64,000 nt of DNA from Bacillus sp. MYb209 (GCF_002975175.1 NZ_PCNZ01000017.1:1-64000), one strand, 5' to 3'; shown: positions 17,367 to 26,988, counted from the stretch's first letter. A program made the numbers and translations. Notes: generated by a model not told the origin, from the letters alone.

Positions 17367-17894
17367 TTATTTAACGTAATTTTCAAACAACTTATTTTTT
17401 AGCATTTTAATTTGTCCACGATGACTAATTTCATCTTCTAGCACATGAAACCAAAGGTAGTGCTGATTATACGCTACGCCATTAGGCCACTTTCTTTCTG
17501 ACATTAGCCATTTTTCATCCTGCTCATTCAAACACTTTAGTGTTTCCTCTCGCACTTTTTGCAAAAGTTGTACATAATACTGTATTTCATGACCACGAAT
17601 CGTTCTCCCCGCTTCTCCTAAATACAGTGCATCTTTCCATACTTCTAATTCTTCTTTTGTGAAGTCACGATTTTGAAATGAAATAAGCTGATGTACTTTT
17701 TCTATAGCCGCTATATGCTTTAATAAAGCACCAATTGAATTTCCACCACTCGGCATTATTAAATCCAATTGCTCCACTTCTAAATCATCTATTTCCTGTA
17801 ATGTTACTGCCCGCGTATGCTCCATCATACTTACTAGTTCCCCTATATTTTTTGTATAACCATCTACACTTCTTATTCGATAATCTATATACAT
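17367..17894 (-). CDS. DinB-family protein (DinB_2, four-helix metal-binding)
   Basis: 175 residues. Conserved histidines expected of DinB/YfiT-type proteins occur in LLKHIAAIEKVH and near the C-terminus in LEDEISHRGQIKML. Members bind a divalent metal, and some transfer thiols. I take the ATG at 17892-17894, since AGAGGTG lies at proper distance; a GTG three codons earlier overlaps that site. Confidence 0.8.
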   Translation of the reverse strand: MYIDYRIRSVDGYTKNIGELVSMMEHTRAVTLQEIDDLEVEQLDLIMPSGGNSIGALLKHIAAIEKVHQLISFQNRDFTKEELEVWKDALYLGEAGRTIRGHEIQYYVQLLQKVREETLKCLNEQDEKWLMSERKWPNGVAYNQHYLWFHVLEDEISHRGQIKMLKNKLFENYVK

Positions 17895-18090
17895 TTCACG
17901 CACCTCTTTCTGAATTCATATTAGTGAAAAAATGCTTCATATAATAGACTGAAATATATCAGATTTTTCTGTTATAATTAAATTGAACAAGTAAATAGCC
18001 AGAACAAATTTTCTCAATATGCTGATATAAAATTTAAAAAGGAATATATATTTAATACACGAATCTTATTCACTAAAAGGAGTGGATTCG

Positions 18091-18438
18091 ATGGAAATGT
18101 ATCAATGGCTAACTGCTGTTCTAGTTGGTGGCGTTACTGGCTTCGTTTCCCATCTGATCAATAACCAAGGTAAGTTATTGCTTCCACGCCGTTTAAAAAC
18201 GTTTTTCCACTTTGGGTTTTTAACCGATATATTAACCGGTTGCCTAGCTGCACTTCTTGGACTCGTTTTATTCGATGTCACCACAATAAAAGAAATTATA
18301 AAAGTATCTATTGTAACTGCCATTTCAGGTCAAACATTTTTACTTCATCAAGCTTTAGGTGGTGAACAGGCTAAAAACACACAAATTGGGAAAGCTGATG
18401 AGAAAATTCAAGAAATTGACAAACTATTACGACGTTAA
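18091..18438 (+). CDS. DUF4257-type small membrane protein
   Basis: 115 residues with two hydrophobic segments (about 5-22 and 45-66) and a third weaker one, ending in a charged helical tail. The ATG at 18091 has AAAGGAG 8 bases upstream; a GTG three codons earlier overlaps that site. Pattern and length fit DUF4257 as I recall it; function unknown. Probably cotranscribed with the next small gene, 84 bases downstream. Confidence 0.65.
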   Translation: MEMYQWLTAVLVGGVTGFVSHLINNQGKLLLPRRLKTFFHFGFLTDILTGCLAALLGLVLFDVTTIKEIIKVSIVTAISGQTFLLHQALGGEQAKNTQIGKADEKIQEIDKLLRR

Positions 18439-18522
18439 TCTATACTTTCTTTAAAAATTATTGTTATAATGAAAAATAAATATTTTCTATTGCGTCGTTT
18501 GTCAGAAGAAAGGGTGTTTCGT

Positions 18523-18747
18523 ATGACAAAAAAGAAAATAGAAGATTTCTTAACAAACTCCGAAAAAGAGGAACTGCTAGAAAACTATAAATGTTTACGA
18601 GAAGCCCGCACAAAAAGCGAAGCTAACTATTTTGGTGAGGCAGTAGACCATCTATTAAATAAAGTAAAAAAACGAATTATTGAAGAAGCAGGAATACATG
18701 ATGAAAATGCGGCAACAGTTCAATCTAAACGAAAAGCACTGTTTTAG
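18523..18747 (+). CDS. small charged protein, unknown function
   Basis: 74 residues, lysine/glutamate-rich, predicted helical (MTKKKIEDFLTNSEKEELLE), no membrane segment. The ATG at 18523 has AGAAAGGGTG upstream; an earlier in-frame ATG at 18469 has none. Family not recognised. Its 3' end forms the left arm of the terminator. Confidence 0.6.
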   Translation: MTKKKIEDFLTNSEKEELLENYKCLREARTKSEANYFGEAVDHLLNKVKKRIIEEAGIHDENAATVQSKRKALF

Positions 18748-18772
18748 TTAGATTAGCTAAAACAGTGCTTTT
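18732..18772 (+). terminator. terminator after the small charged protein gene
   Basis: A 16-bp stem (18732-18747 with 18757-18772), 9-base loop and T run. The left arm is inside the coding sequence. Confidence 0.85.
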
Positions 18773-18858
18773 TCTTTATAACGCTTCTATGATGCAACTC
18801 CCTTTTCATTTTTGCCATCTCCTTATATATGAAAAGAGGGTAATACCACTCTTTTCTA

Positions 18859-19479
18859 TTAATGCTCTAATATTGATTCCATTTTTTTCATATCCTTCTC
18901 ATTCAATAAAACGTCCACAGCTCTTACACTTTCTCTTATTTACTCTGCACGCTTTCCACCAGGAATAACAGCGTCAATTCCTGGTTTATTTAATAGCCAC
19001 GCTAACGCTAAATGGGGAATTGCAATATTATTTTCTTTAGCTAAACCTTTTAACTTTTCAACTCTCTTAAAGTTTTTCTTATATGTATTTTCCTCAAAAA
19101 GATTTACATCATAGCGCCAATCTTTTTTATCTAATTTGAAATCTTCTGTATATTTACCACCTAATATTCCGAAGGCAAGTGGCCCATATGGAATAAATGA
19201 AATTCCCGCTTCAATACAATAAGGTAAAAGTTCTTCCTCTGCAGTACGATCTAGCATATTGTAACGCGATTGTACAACATCTATATCTCCATATTGATTC
19301 GCCTCTTTTAATTGTTCTACATTTACATTTGATATCCCAATTGAACGAATTTTCCCCTCTTCTTTTAAACGGATAAGCTTTCCAATTGAATCTATGTAAC
19401 TTGTTTCAGAGTTTGTAAAATGTAAATAATATAAATCAATATACTCTGTCTGTAATCTTCTTAAACTATTTTCCACTGC
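18859..19479 (-). pseudogene. decayed aldo/keto reductase
   Basis: The minus strand encodes the C-terminal two thirds of an AKR of the IolS/YqkF type (LYYLHFTNSET, SIGISNVNVEQL, VIPGGKRAE). The first ~120 residues, with the catalytic Asp/Tyr/Lys, are missing: homology stops at about 19479. A TAA at 18940-18942 follows GGKRAE where the family normally has Gln. Reading on, 26 more family-like residues (ending MKKMESILEH) run to a TAA at 18859. So the gene has a 5' deletion and a nonsense mutation. The open part (18940-19476) is unlikely to make an active enzyme. Confidence 0.8.
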
Positions 19480-19565
19480 ATTTTATTTCAATTCGTGAAG
19501 AAGACTTAAATACTAGATTCCCCGGTTTATTAGATGTTGTAATACATGCGACAGAACCATACTAA
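19480..19565 (+). pseudogene. 3' remnant of an unidentified plus-strand gene at a deletion scar
   Basis: On the plus strand, the frame entering at about 19480 reads ISIREEDLNTRFPGLLDVV then IHATEPY and stops at 19563-19565, directly before a strong terminator. It has coding character but no start, and abuts the broken 5' end of the reductase on the opposite strand. I do not recognise the parent protein. Confidence 0.45.
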
Positions 19566-19600
19566 AAAACATCTCATATAAATATGAGATGTTTTTTAGT
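19561..19600. terminator. 18-bp bidirectional terminator
   Basis: Perfect arms 19561-19578 and 19583-19600 with A6/T6 runs. Serves the protease gene that ends at 19606 and formerly the truncated plus-strand gene. Confidence 0.8.
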
Positions 19601-19605
19601 AATTA

Positions 19606-20556
19606 CTATTCTTTTAATAAATCTATTAATCCATTCCCTTCAGATGTACGTTCATACCCTAAAGGTACAGTCCTTTTTATAAGTTGCGCGTATATTTCCG
19701 GCTCTGATAATTTTCTACCGTACTCTCTCTCACACTGCTTTATGAGAAGTGCTAGCGCCCCAGCGACATGCGGCGTCGCCATTGAAGTACCACTTAATAC
19801 TGCATATTTCCCCTCTGGATACGTAGACAGTATTTCATCACCCGGCGCTACTAAATCAATTTCTTGATTTGAATTACTAAAGCATGAAATTTTCCGCTCT
19901 AAATTAACAGCACCTACTTCGATTACTTCAGAATAAGCACCTGGAAAATCTAATTCTTCAGTATCATCGTTACAATCCCCATCATTTCCAGCAGCGCATA
20001 CGACAAGTACGTCTTGTTTTACCGCATTTTGAATAGCTTCATGTAATTCTGGTACATCTTGCGGACCACCAAGTGACATTGAAATAATTCTCACTTTCTC
20101 TTTATTCGGTCCTCTCCAATTTACAGCATAATGAATGGCCTCAATAATTTGCTCATAACTTCCAGAACCATCTCCAGCTAACACTTTTAAAACTAGCATT
20201 TTAGCAAGTGGCGCTACACCTAAAACACCGACACCATTTTCAGTCGCTGCGATTGTCCCCGCTACATGAGTACCATGTCCATTATTATCAAGATAAATTT
20301 TCGGATCACCTTCATAATCTTTTGTGAAATTTCTTCCATCAATAATATGATCTTTTAAATCTACATGATTTATATCACAACCTGTATCTAAAACGGCAAC
20401 GACAATGTCTTTCCCTTTCGCACTCTTTTCCCATACTTCTGGAGCGTGAATCAGCTGTACACCTGGTGGAATTTCGTTTACTTGTTCAACCACCTTATTT
20501 ACGGTAAACGGAATCAACTGTATACCCTTTTGTTTATTCGCTGTACTACTGTTCAT
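19606..20556 (-). CDS. ispA: intracellular subtilisin-like serine protease
   Basis: 316 residues, S8 family. Catalytic triad: Asp in VLDTG (about 58), His in NGHGTHVAGT (about 95) and Ser in SGTSMATPHVAG (about 255). There is no signal peptide. The short N-terminal extension has the LIPF motif that occludes the active site in intracellular serine proteases (LIPY/LIPF). It degrades cytoplasmic proteins in stationary phase. The ATG follows AGGAGGG. Confidence 0.92.
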   Translation of the reverse strand: MNSSTANKQKGIQLIPFTVNKVVEQVNEIPPGVQLIHAPEVWEKSAKGKDIVVAVLDTGCDINHVDLKDHIIDGRNFTKDYEGDPKIYLDNNGHGTHVAGTIAATENGVGVLGVAPLAKMLVLKVLAGDGSGSYEQIIEAIHYAVNWRGPNKEKVRIISMSLGGPQDVPELHEAIQNAVKQDVLVVCAAGNDGDCNDDTEELDFPGAYSEVIEVGAVNLERKISCFSNSNQEIDLVAPGDEILSTYPEGKYAVLSGTSMATPHVAGALALLIKQCEREYGRKLSEPEIYAQLIKRTVPLGYERTSEGNGLIDLLKE

Positions 20557-20672
20557 CGTAATCCCTCCTGAAAATATATTATTTTCATTTCAGACCACTA
20601 TTGAATGCGTTTAGATTTAACATTCGTTTTATTCGTTCCATTTCCCTTCCTCTCAAATGTTTCTCAATAAAC

Positions 20673-20707
20673 AAAATAAAAGGACCCATTAATGGTCCTT
20701 TTATTTT
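20673..20707. terminator. terminator of the AbrB-family regulator gene
   Basis: A 14-bp stem (20673-20686 with 20694-20707) with a T-rich tail on both strands. Confidence 0.8.
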
Positions 20708-20739
20708 TCAGTTTTTCAAAAGAATAATATAAATTAAGA

Positions 20740-21027
20740 CTAAATCTCACTCTTGTTCAAAAACTGCTCAATTTCTTTTATTACATGTTTTGCCCCTTCT
20801 ATACTAACAGTAATGCTTCCATTTGCTAATGAAATATTTTGGTCTGAAACATCACCTGTTATTTGACAAGCATTGTAAGGTTGATATTTTTGTAAAATGA
20901 CTTTGTCCTCTTCTACAAAAATTTCAAGTGGTGATTTGATTTGTATTCCTAATACATCTCGTAATTCTTTAGGAATAACTATCCGTCCCAATTCATCTAC
21001 TTTTCGAATAATTCCTGTTGCTTTCAT
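20740..21027 (-). CDS. AbrB-family transition-state regulator (Abh-like)
   Basis: 95 residues. The N-terminal swapped-hairpin AbrB DNA-binding domain (GIIRKVDELGRIVIPKELRD, 5-24) is followed by a short dimerisation half. Length and C-terminal sequence resemble B. subtilis Abh more than AbrB. Expected to act as a tetrameric repressor of stationary-phase genes. The ATG follows a GGGGGGAG stretch. Monocistronic. Confidence 0.85.
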   Translation of the reverse strand: MKATGIIRKVDELGRIVIPKELRDVLGIQIKSPLEIFVEEDKVILQKYQPYNACQITGDVSDQNISLANGSITVSIEGAKHVIKEIEQFLNKSEI

Positions 21028-21146
21028 GTTACTCCCCCCTTATTCTCTATTATTTTTTTCACCTCGCTATTTTCATTTTATCACTATATATTTGGTAATG
21101 GCTTACTCTTTTTAGAAAATATAGTACAAAAGTTAAAAAAACACAT

Positions 21147-23027
21147 TTAACGAATATTCAATCTTTCTTTCAATTGTTTTAAATAACGAGATCGTATAAT
21201 GACGAAATATAGAACTTGAATACTTACAAAAATACTTAATACAATCGTATTCTCTTTAAAAAGTGAGTACTCAAACATTTGTCCTAATGCCGTTAATGCT
21301 ACTGCCCCGTGTAATGTTGCAACTCCAACTGGAACGAAGAATAAAAGCGCTAAGCGGATTGTGACTACTTTCGATAATTCGCCTCTCGTCAATCCAACTT
21401 TTCGAATCATTTCAAATAAACGAGTATCTTCCTCCAAATCAGAAAATAAGCGGAAGTAAAGGAAGCTTCCTGCACAAACGAAAAATACAATACCAATAAA
21501 GAAACCTACAAATAAAATGGGTCCTGCGATTTGTAAACTTTGATTTTGATCGTACTCTTCTGCACTAAACGTTGAATGTTCTTGATAAGGCTTAATCTGA
21601 TGTGTAAGCTCTTTACCAACCTCAATTTCATCTTTCGTTCCTTTTGTTTTATACATATAATCTTTTTCTTCTTTAAATCCATCTTGTAATGAATCATATT
21701 GATTTTTAGAGATTACATAAACATTACCTCTTAGTATTTTACTTAATGAAGAAGTATTAACTTTTTTCACATTTAAAGGTTCATTCACATTTGGTAAAGT
21801 AATTTCTTTTCTTTCTTTCATGGGTGGTCCTGGTATTTCGACTGACAAAAATAAAGCCTCTTTATTTGATACAGTATTAAATGGTTCTCCTGTTAACTTT
21901 GTATATTCCTTATAATCTGATTCTTTTATAAAACTGGCGCTTCTTAACGACTGCTCCTCCGTTGTCTTCGATGAAATATTTATTTTTGAAGCTGCTATAT
22001 TATGTTTCTTTAATCCTTCGTCAATAATCTTCAGATGCTGTGACTCATTGCTATTTCCTTGCTTAGAATGATAGTGAAACGCAATTGGTCTGTCCATAAT
22101 TTCTTTCGTCATCGAAGCAAAACCAACCAATGTACCTATTGCTGAAAATGCTACTGTTGAAATAATTGTTACAATAAAGAACATCCTGGCATTATCTCTC
22201 ATACGGTATGCTAAATCTGACAAAGTAATAATATTTGTCTGTGTCCAATAGAAACGTTTACTTTTTTTACATAGTCTAATAATAAAGACGCTCAACTGCT
22301 TGTACAGCAAATACGTACCAATAATGACTACTGTTGTAACAGGAATCATCATTACAAATACCATTGCACCATGTGACATAAGAGCTCCTGCATAACCAGC
22401 ACTAAGCAATACTACTGCTAATATAGAAGAAATTATAGATGCCTTCGGTTCTGGTTTCGCCTCTGCTGATCCTCTAAACAATTTCATGATTTTATTTTTA
22501 CGAACCATTCCTGCACTGAACAATGAAATAATCATAAATAATACGAAAAACATAATACTCGTTACAACAATCGCTTTCATCGGTATGTAATAGGATAAAG
22601 AAATATCTAATTTTAAAATCATCGGGGCTACAAAAATTAATATCCCTGAAAATAACATACCTGAAAGAATCCCAAAAATAATTGCCCCTATTCCAATCAT
22701 GATATTTTCAAAGAAGATAAGACGCTTTAATTGATATTTCGTCATACCTAGCATCATTAAAATTCCTAGTTCACACTTTCTCGTTTTCAAAAACATTCCC
22801 ATTGAATATAAAATAAAGAAGAATGTAAATAAGTAAATAATAGACTGTGCAAAAGACATACTTATAAATACGTACTGCCCTAATTCTCCCGCACTTAATG
22901 CCGGATGGAACGCAAAAAATGAATATACAAAAAAGGCCATAATGGCAAATGCACTACTCAAAAAATAAGCTGAGTATGTTCGTCTATTTCGCGTTACATT
23001 TCGAAATGCGAGTTCTCTAATGTTCAT
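21147..23027 (-). CDS. FtsX-like ABC transporter permease (BceB type), no ATPase partner nearby
   Basis: 626 residues with the BceB layout: TM1 near the N-terminus, three more helices by about 180, a cluster to about 300, an extracellular domain of about 200 residues (310-510), and three C-terminal helices. BceB permeases sense or remove bacitracin-like peptides and need a BceA ATPase, normally encoded just upstream. Here the upstream neighbour is the divergent nadE and the downstream one is Abh, so this permease is an orphan. GGCGGAG precedes the ATG. Confidence 0.82.
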   Translation of the reverse strand: MNIRELAFRNVTRNRRTYSAYFLSSAFAIMAFFVYSFFAFHPALSAGELGQYVFISMSFAQSIIYLFTFFFILYSMGMFLKTRKCELGILMMLGMTKYQLKRLIFFENIMIGIGAIIFGILSGMLFSGILIFVAPMILKLDISLSYYIPMKAIVVTSIMFFVLFMIISLFSAGMVRKNKIMKLFRGSAEAKPEPKASIISSILAVVLLSAGYAGALMSHGAMVFVMMIPVTTVVIIGTYLLYKQLSVFIIRLCKKSKRFYWTQTNIITLSDLAYRMRDNARMFFIVTIISTVAFSAIGTLVGFASMTKEIMDRPIAFHYHSKQGNSNESQHLKIIDEGLKKHNIAASKINISSKTTEEQSLRSASFIKESDYKEYTKLTGEPFNTVSNKEALFLSVEIPGPPMKERKEITLPNVNEPLNVKKVNTSSLSKILRGNVYVISKNQYDSLQDGFKEEKDYMYKTKGTKDEIEVGKELTHQIKPYQEHSTFSAEEYDQNQSLQIAGPILFVGFFIGIVFFVCAGSFLYFRLFSDLEEDTRLFEMIRKVGLTRGELSKVVTIRLALLFFVPVGVATLHGAVALTALGQMFEYSLFKENTIVLSIFVSIQVLYFVIIRSRYLKQLKERLNIR

Positions 23028-23105
23028 ACTACTTCTCCGCCCTTCTACTAACTATGCTTTTATATTAGTAAAGTTCGGAAATGCCTTCCATCGATTCAAA
23101 TGACA

Positions 23106-23131
23106 AAAACCTTACATTATTGAAAGGTTTT
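23106..23131. promoter_or_regulatory. inverted repeat upstream of the permease
   Basis: AAAACCTT (23106-23113) and AAGGTTTT (23124-23131) face each other across 10 bases, about 80 bases upstream of the permease start, in the divergent interval with nadE. Could be an operator; no regulator can be named. Confidence 0.35.
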
Positions 23132-23292
23132 AAACAATTGCTTATATAAAACAGTTTATTTATAATAGCTACTATTCATACACGCACCCTATTGTATATT
23201 CGTTAGTTTTGCGAAATAATAAAGGATAGAAATATGTACCAATATACATATAACCTTATTTACTGCTTTAAAATGAATAGGAGGAAAACATA

Positions 23293-24111
23293 ATGACATT
23301 ACAAGAACAAATTATGAAAGCATTACATGTTCAGCCTGTAATTGATCCGAAAGTAGAAATTCGTAAACGAATTGATTTCTTAAAAGATTATGTAAGAAAA
23401 ACAGGTGCAAAAGGATTTGTACTCGGTATTAGCGGCGGACAAGACTCTACATTAGCAGGGCGTTTAGCGCAGCTTGCGGTCGAAGAAGTTCGTAATGAAG
23501 GTGGTAACGCAACGTTTATCTCTGTACGTCTTCCTTACAAAGTACAAAAGGATGAAGATGATGCACAATTAGCATTACAATTTATTAAACCAGATCAATC
23601 CGTTGCTTTTGACATCGCAACAACTGTTGATGCCTTTTCAGATCAATATACAAATTTATTAGGAGATTCATTAACAGATTTCAATAAAGGAAACGTAAAA
23701 GCACGTATCCGCATGGTTACACAATATGCAATCGGCGGGCAACAAGGATTACTTGTTATCGGAACTGATCACGCTGCTGAAGCTGTAACAGGTTTCTTCA
23801 CAAAATTCGGAGATGGTGGTGCAGATTTATTACCATTAACAGGTTTAACGAAGCGCCAAGGACGTGCTTTATTACAAGAATTAGGTGCGGACGAGCGACT
23901 TTACTTAAAAATGCCAACAGCTGATTTATTAGATGAAAAACCAGGTCAAGCTGATGAAACAGAGCTAGGCATTACTTACGATCAATTAGATGACTATTTA
24001 GAAGGTAAATCCGTTCCAGCTGACGTTTCTGAAAAGATCGAGAAGCGTTACAAAGTGAGTGAACATAAAAGACAAGTCCCAGCATCTATGTTTGATGATT
24101 GGTGGAAGTAA
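23293..24111 (+). CDS. nadE: NH3-dependent NAD+ synthetase
   Basis: 272 residues. The ATP pyrophosphatase P-loop is [16 protein letters not shown] (about 45-60), with the later [19 protein letters not shown] region binding the nicotinate substrate. It converts deamido-NAD, ATP and ammonia to NAD+. There is no N-terminal glutaminase domain, so it uses free ammonia like B. subtilis NadE (272 residues). The ATG follows AGGAGG. Confidence 0.97.
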   Translation: MTLQEQIMKALHVQPVIDPKVEIRKRIDFLKDYVRKTGAKGFVLGISGGQDSTLAGRLAQLAVEEVRNEGGNATFISVRLPYKVQKDEDDAQLALQFIKPDQSVAFDIATTVDAFSDQYTNLLGDSLTDFNKGNVKARIRMVTQYAIGGQQGLLVIGTDHAAEAVTGFFTKFGDGGADLLPLTGLTKRQGRALLQELGADERLYLKMPTADLLDEKPGQADETELGITYDQLDDYLEGKSVPADVSEKIEKRYKVSEHKRQVPASMFDDWWK

Positions 24112-24113
24112 AT

Positions 24114-24160
24114 TATATAGAAAAAGAAGCTAAATGGAAATTAGCTTCTTTTCTATATAT
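24114..24160. terminator. bidirectional terminator between nadE and NUDIX genes
   Basis: Core 9-bp stem AGAAGCTAA/TTAGCTTCT (24125-24133, 24141-24149) extended by TATATAG/CTATATA flanks, with T-rich tails on both sides. Confidence 0.8.
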
Positions 24161-24621
24161 TAACGAAATACCCCTACTCTTTTCTCTAATAAATCATGCA
24201 AGCAATCTTCATGTTGTTTATTAAACAATGGCGGCATTTTGTCTAAAGGGAAAAACTGCAAATCTAACGTTTCATCACCATCTATTTTTTTGTTCCCTCC
24301 AACGATTGAAAACTTAAAGAATATTACAATTGTCTGTGCCTGATCTCCATTCGGATATGTTTGAAAATATTTCGTATACACGCCAATGAGCTCATCAATT
24401 TCTACATCAAATCCTGTTTCTTCTTTAACTTCTCGAATGGCAGTTTCTGCGGCAGATTCCCCAATTTCCATTGCACCGCCCGGAAATCCCCATGCATCAA
24501 AATCCCCTCTTTTTTGCAGAAGTACTTCACCAAATTCATTAAATACACAACCACCTGCAAAATTCAAAATAACATAATCATGCCCTATTTTTTCACGTAA
24601 TTCCTTTATATAATTCGCCAT
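24160..24621 (-). CDS. NUDIX hydrolase
   Basis: 153 residues from the ATG at 24619-24621 (AAGGAG 7 bases upstream). The NUDIX box begins GGAMEIGESAAETAIREVKE and ends ETGFDVEI, with all catalytic glutamates present. It hydrolyses a nucleoside-diphosphate derivative; the substrate is unknown. Probably cotranscribed with the small membrane protein gene just upstream (24649-24849). Confidence 0.88.
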   Translation of the reverse strand: MANYIKELREKIGHDYVILNFAGGCVFNEFGEVLLQKRGDFDAWGFPGGAMEIGESAAETAIREVKEETGFDVEIDELIGVYTKYFQTYPNGDQAQTIVIFFKFSIVGGNKKIDGDETLDLQFFPLDKMPPLFNKQHEDCLHDLLEKRVGVFR

Positions 24622-24648
24622 TTTCTTCTCCTTTTTATACATCTTCCA

Positions 24649-24849
24649 TCATTCTTTTTTATCTTTTTCAAGCAATTCTATAATTCGATCTAACTTCTGA
24701 TTCATATTGATCACATGTTGTTTTTTCATAGTGTTGTTTTGCAATAATCTTTTAATGAACAGAGTAAATGATACAAAAAACAAAACGATAAGTCCGATTA
24801 CTAGACAAAAATATATCAATGCAAATATATTATTTTCGAACAAATTCAT
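24649..24849 (-). CDS. DUF4083-type small membrane protein
   Basis: 66 residues: one or two overlapping membrane segments (about 8-33), then a basic linker and an amphipathic C-terminal helix (MNQKLDRIIELLEKDKK). This layout is that of DUF4083 proteins of Bacillus as I recall; function unknown. The ATG at 24847-24849 has GAGGA about 11 bases upstream, a weak spacing. Confidence 0.6.
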   Translation of the reverse strand: MNLFENNIFALIYFCLVIGLIVLFFVSFTLFIKRLLQNNTMKKQHVINMNQKLDRIIELLEKDKKE

Positions 24850-24924
24850 TCAGCTATCACGTCCTCTATTTTCAATTATTTTATCACACAATTCTAAATA
24901 ATCAATAGGATTATAACCAAACGC

Positions 24925-24955
24925 AAAAAGAGCACCTTTTAAAGATGCTCTTTTT
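24925..24955. terminator. terminator of the transglutaminase-like gene
   Basis: A 10-bp stem AAAAAGAGCA/TGCTCTTTTT (24925-24934 with 24946-24955) with an 11-base loop. Works on both strands. Confidence 0.75.
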
Positions 24956-24957
24956 CA

Positions 24958-26118
24958 TTAATACGTAAATGTAATTGTCGCTAATGAATAACCTGTCATT
25001 GCACTATATGGCGCAACTTGATAAGATACACGCTTTGCACCTTTTGGCCAAGTTATTTCATTTAATACTTTCTTTATATCTTGCATCGTTCCATCCATTG
25101 ACTGCTTATATCGTACTTCTACTTTTTCTGGCTTGGAAGCAAATTGTTGCTGTAATTTCCCCTTAAATTCATTGTAAGTTTCCGCTCCATATTGTGCAGA
25201 CAAATACTTTAAATTTGTTTCTTTTAACATTTGCTCATATACGACAGTTTTTGAACTACCGGCTTTTATTTTGTTTGTTAATTCATTGAAGTAACTTGTA
25301 GTTGCCGCTGGATATTTACTACGATCCCATTCATGGTCTTTGCTTAACTGCTCGTCTGACATATTAAAATATGAATATGTCACGCGCCCAGCTTTATCTG
25401 GAACCGGATCATCGAATGTAGTATCAAGGTGGTACCACTTGTTATCAATGTTCACTAAATTCCATGCGTGAGCTTGTCCATTCCCTGTACCTGTTACAAT
25501 ATGATTTTGAATACCTGCTTCTTGCAATAATTGATATGTTAATAATGTATATCCTTGGCAAACTGCAGAACGATTCGCTAACGCTTCATACGCTGTATAC
25601 GCTTGATAAGACGTATCATAAGATACATGTTTCACAACATAATCATGAATTACCTTCACTTTTTCATGTTCATCCATACCTTGTTTAATGATAGAATTTA
25701 CAATTGCTTTCGCCTGAGACTTTACATACTGTGTTTGTTCTTTTGATTCACGATACTCCACTTGTAATGTAAACGTATAATTCCCTGGCATACCTTTTAT
25801 AGAATACTTAGTAGATGCTACATTATATTTTACATACTCATCCGCATCTACAATTTTATTATATTCTTTGTATAATTGGTCCATAACATCTCTAGCATTT
25901 CTACCTTTTGTTTTATATGCGATTGTAATATTTTCATCTCGATTATCAATATGTTTTTTTAATTCTTTTCGAAAATCATCTAACAATTTAGCATCTGATT
26001 GTGTAGTACCTACAGTCGATTTCGTAGCTGCGTAAGATACAGATGACGCGTGTAAGCCACCCATTACAATTGTTGAACAGAGCAGGGCAGCTGTTACATA
26101 CTTATTTGTCTTTCTCAT
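24958..26118 (-). CDS. secreted transglutaminase-like protein
   Basis: 386 residues. A signal peptide with a cleavage-like SYAA near residue 30. The transglutaminase core has Cys in SAVCQGY (about 187), His in GQAHAWN (about 218) and Asp in HLDTTFDDP (about 233). The ~120 C-terminal residues form an extra domain of unknown fold. Probably exported to the cell wall or medium. Such proteins are peptidases or cross-linkers; the substrate is unknown. AAGGAG precedes the ATG. Confidence 0.82.
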   Translation of the reverse strand: MRKTNKYVTAALLCSTIVMGGLHASSVSYAATKSTVGTTQSDAKLLDDFRKELKKHIDNRDENITIAYKTKGRNARDVMDQLYKEYNKIVDADEYVKYNVASTKYSIKGMPGNYTFTLQVEYRESKEQTQYVKSQAKAIVNSIIKQGMDEHEKVKVIHDYVVKHVSYDTSYQAYTAYEALANRSAVCQGYTLLTYQLLQEAGIQNHIVTGTGNGQAHAWNLVNIDNKWYHLDTTFDDPVPDKAGRVTYSYFNMSDEQLSKDHEWDRSKYPAATTSYFNELTNKIKAGSSKTVVYEQMLKETNLKYLSAQYGAETYNEFKGKLQQQFASKPEKVEVRYKQSMDGTMQDIKKVLNEITWPKGAKRVSYQVAPYSAMTGYSLATITFTY

Positions 26119-26196
26119 TTCGTCACTCCTTATATTCTATAAATATACAATACTTTTCAAAAAAGGTCATATGAGATTATGCATATTTAACATTTT

Positions 26197-26237
26197 AAAA
26201 AGGGTTGTTCTTTCAGAAAAAGAACAACCCTTTTTTT
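26197..26237. terminator. terminator of the DUF1963 gene
   Basis: A 17-bp stem (26197-26213 with 26219-26235) with A5/T5 ends, overlapping the DUF1963 stop codon. Confidence 0.85.
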
Positions 26238-26988
26238 AGCAAGTTTGTAACACACAACATGTATTTTCAAAATGTCGATTTTTCAAGTCTTCATTTCCAA
26301 TACAGAAATAAAGCATTCCTAAATCTCCCCACATCATATTACAATTTTTAGTATCTGAATCAATTTGGAATAAGAGCTTCATATGCTGTGGATCTATCCC
26401 CATATATTGTTCAGTCTCGTACAATACCTCATCTTGTACAGAGAATGGTTCTCCAAACATTTGATGATTATCATAGTTGTCTGGGATTAGCTCTTCAAGT
26501 AATTGCAAGAAACGATCTGAATCAGCCTCATCTTCAATGAAAAGCTCTGGTAATTTATATGTCAGTTCAAAAGTAATTGCACACTGGTTATATTTCGCTT
26601 GTATTTCATCTGCTCTACGTAATTGCTCTACAGGGATATCATAATAAAGCACACGTCCAGCTTTGGTTGGATCCACATCTTCTTCAAAGTAATTTTCAAT
26701 ACTAAAGAAATATAACATCCCTGTCTTAGGAAGATTATGATCCATGCCAACGTTTTGTAAATCACTTAAATTAAATTGTGCGATAAAGTATAGAGGACTC
26801 CCTTTGTATGTTGGATATTCAAATGAACCCGGCAAATCAGGAACTCCGCCCATTTTCGAACTACCTATCGCAATTGTTTCCTGTTGTTTTGGCACAACTT
26901 TTACACAAGGAAATACAGTATTAATAAGCTCCTCTTTTAAATGTGTCAGTCCATATTTATCAATTAATACTTCAATTTTTTTATCCAT
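26236..26988 (-). CDS. YwqG family protein (DUF1963)
   Basis: 250 residues. The N-terminal half carries the DUF1963 signature: KMGGVPDLPGSFEYPTYKG (about 45-63) then LYFIAQFNLSDL. Function is unknown; homologues include B. subtilis YwqG. Soluble, no signal peptide. The ATG follows AAGGAG. Monocistronic. Confidence 0.85.
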   Translation of the reverse strand: MDKKIEVLIDKYGLTHLKEELINTVFPCVKVVPKQQETIAIGSSKMGGVPDLPGSFEYPTYKGSPLYFIAQFNLSDLQNVGMDHNLPKTGMLYFFSIENYFEEDVDPTKAGRVLYYDIPVEQLRRADEIQAKYNQCAITFELTYKLPELFIEDEADSDRFLQLLEELIPDNYDNHQMFGEPFSVQDEVLYETEQYMGIDPQHMKLLFQIDSDTKNCNMMWGDLGMLYFCIGNEDLKNRHFENTCCVLQTC

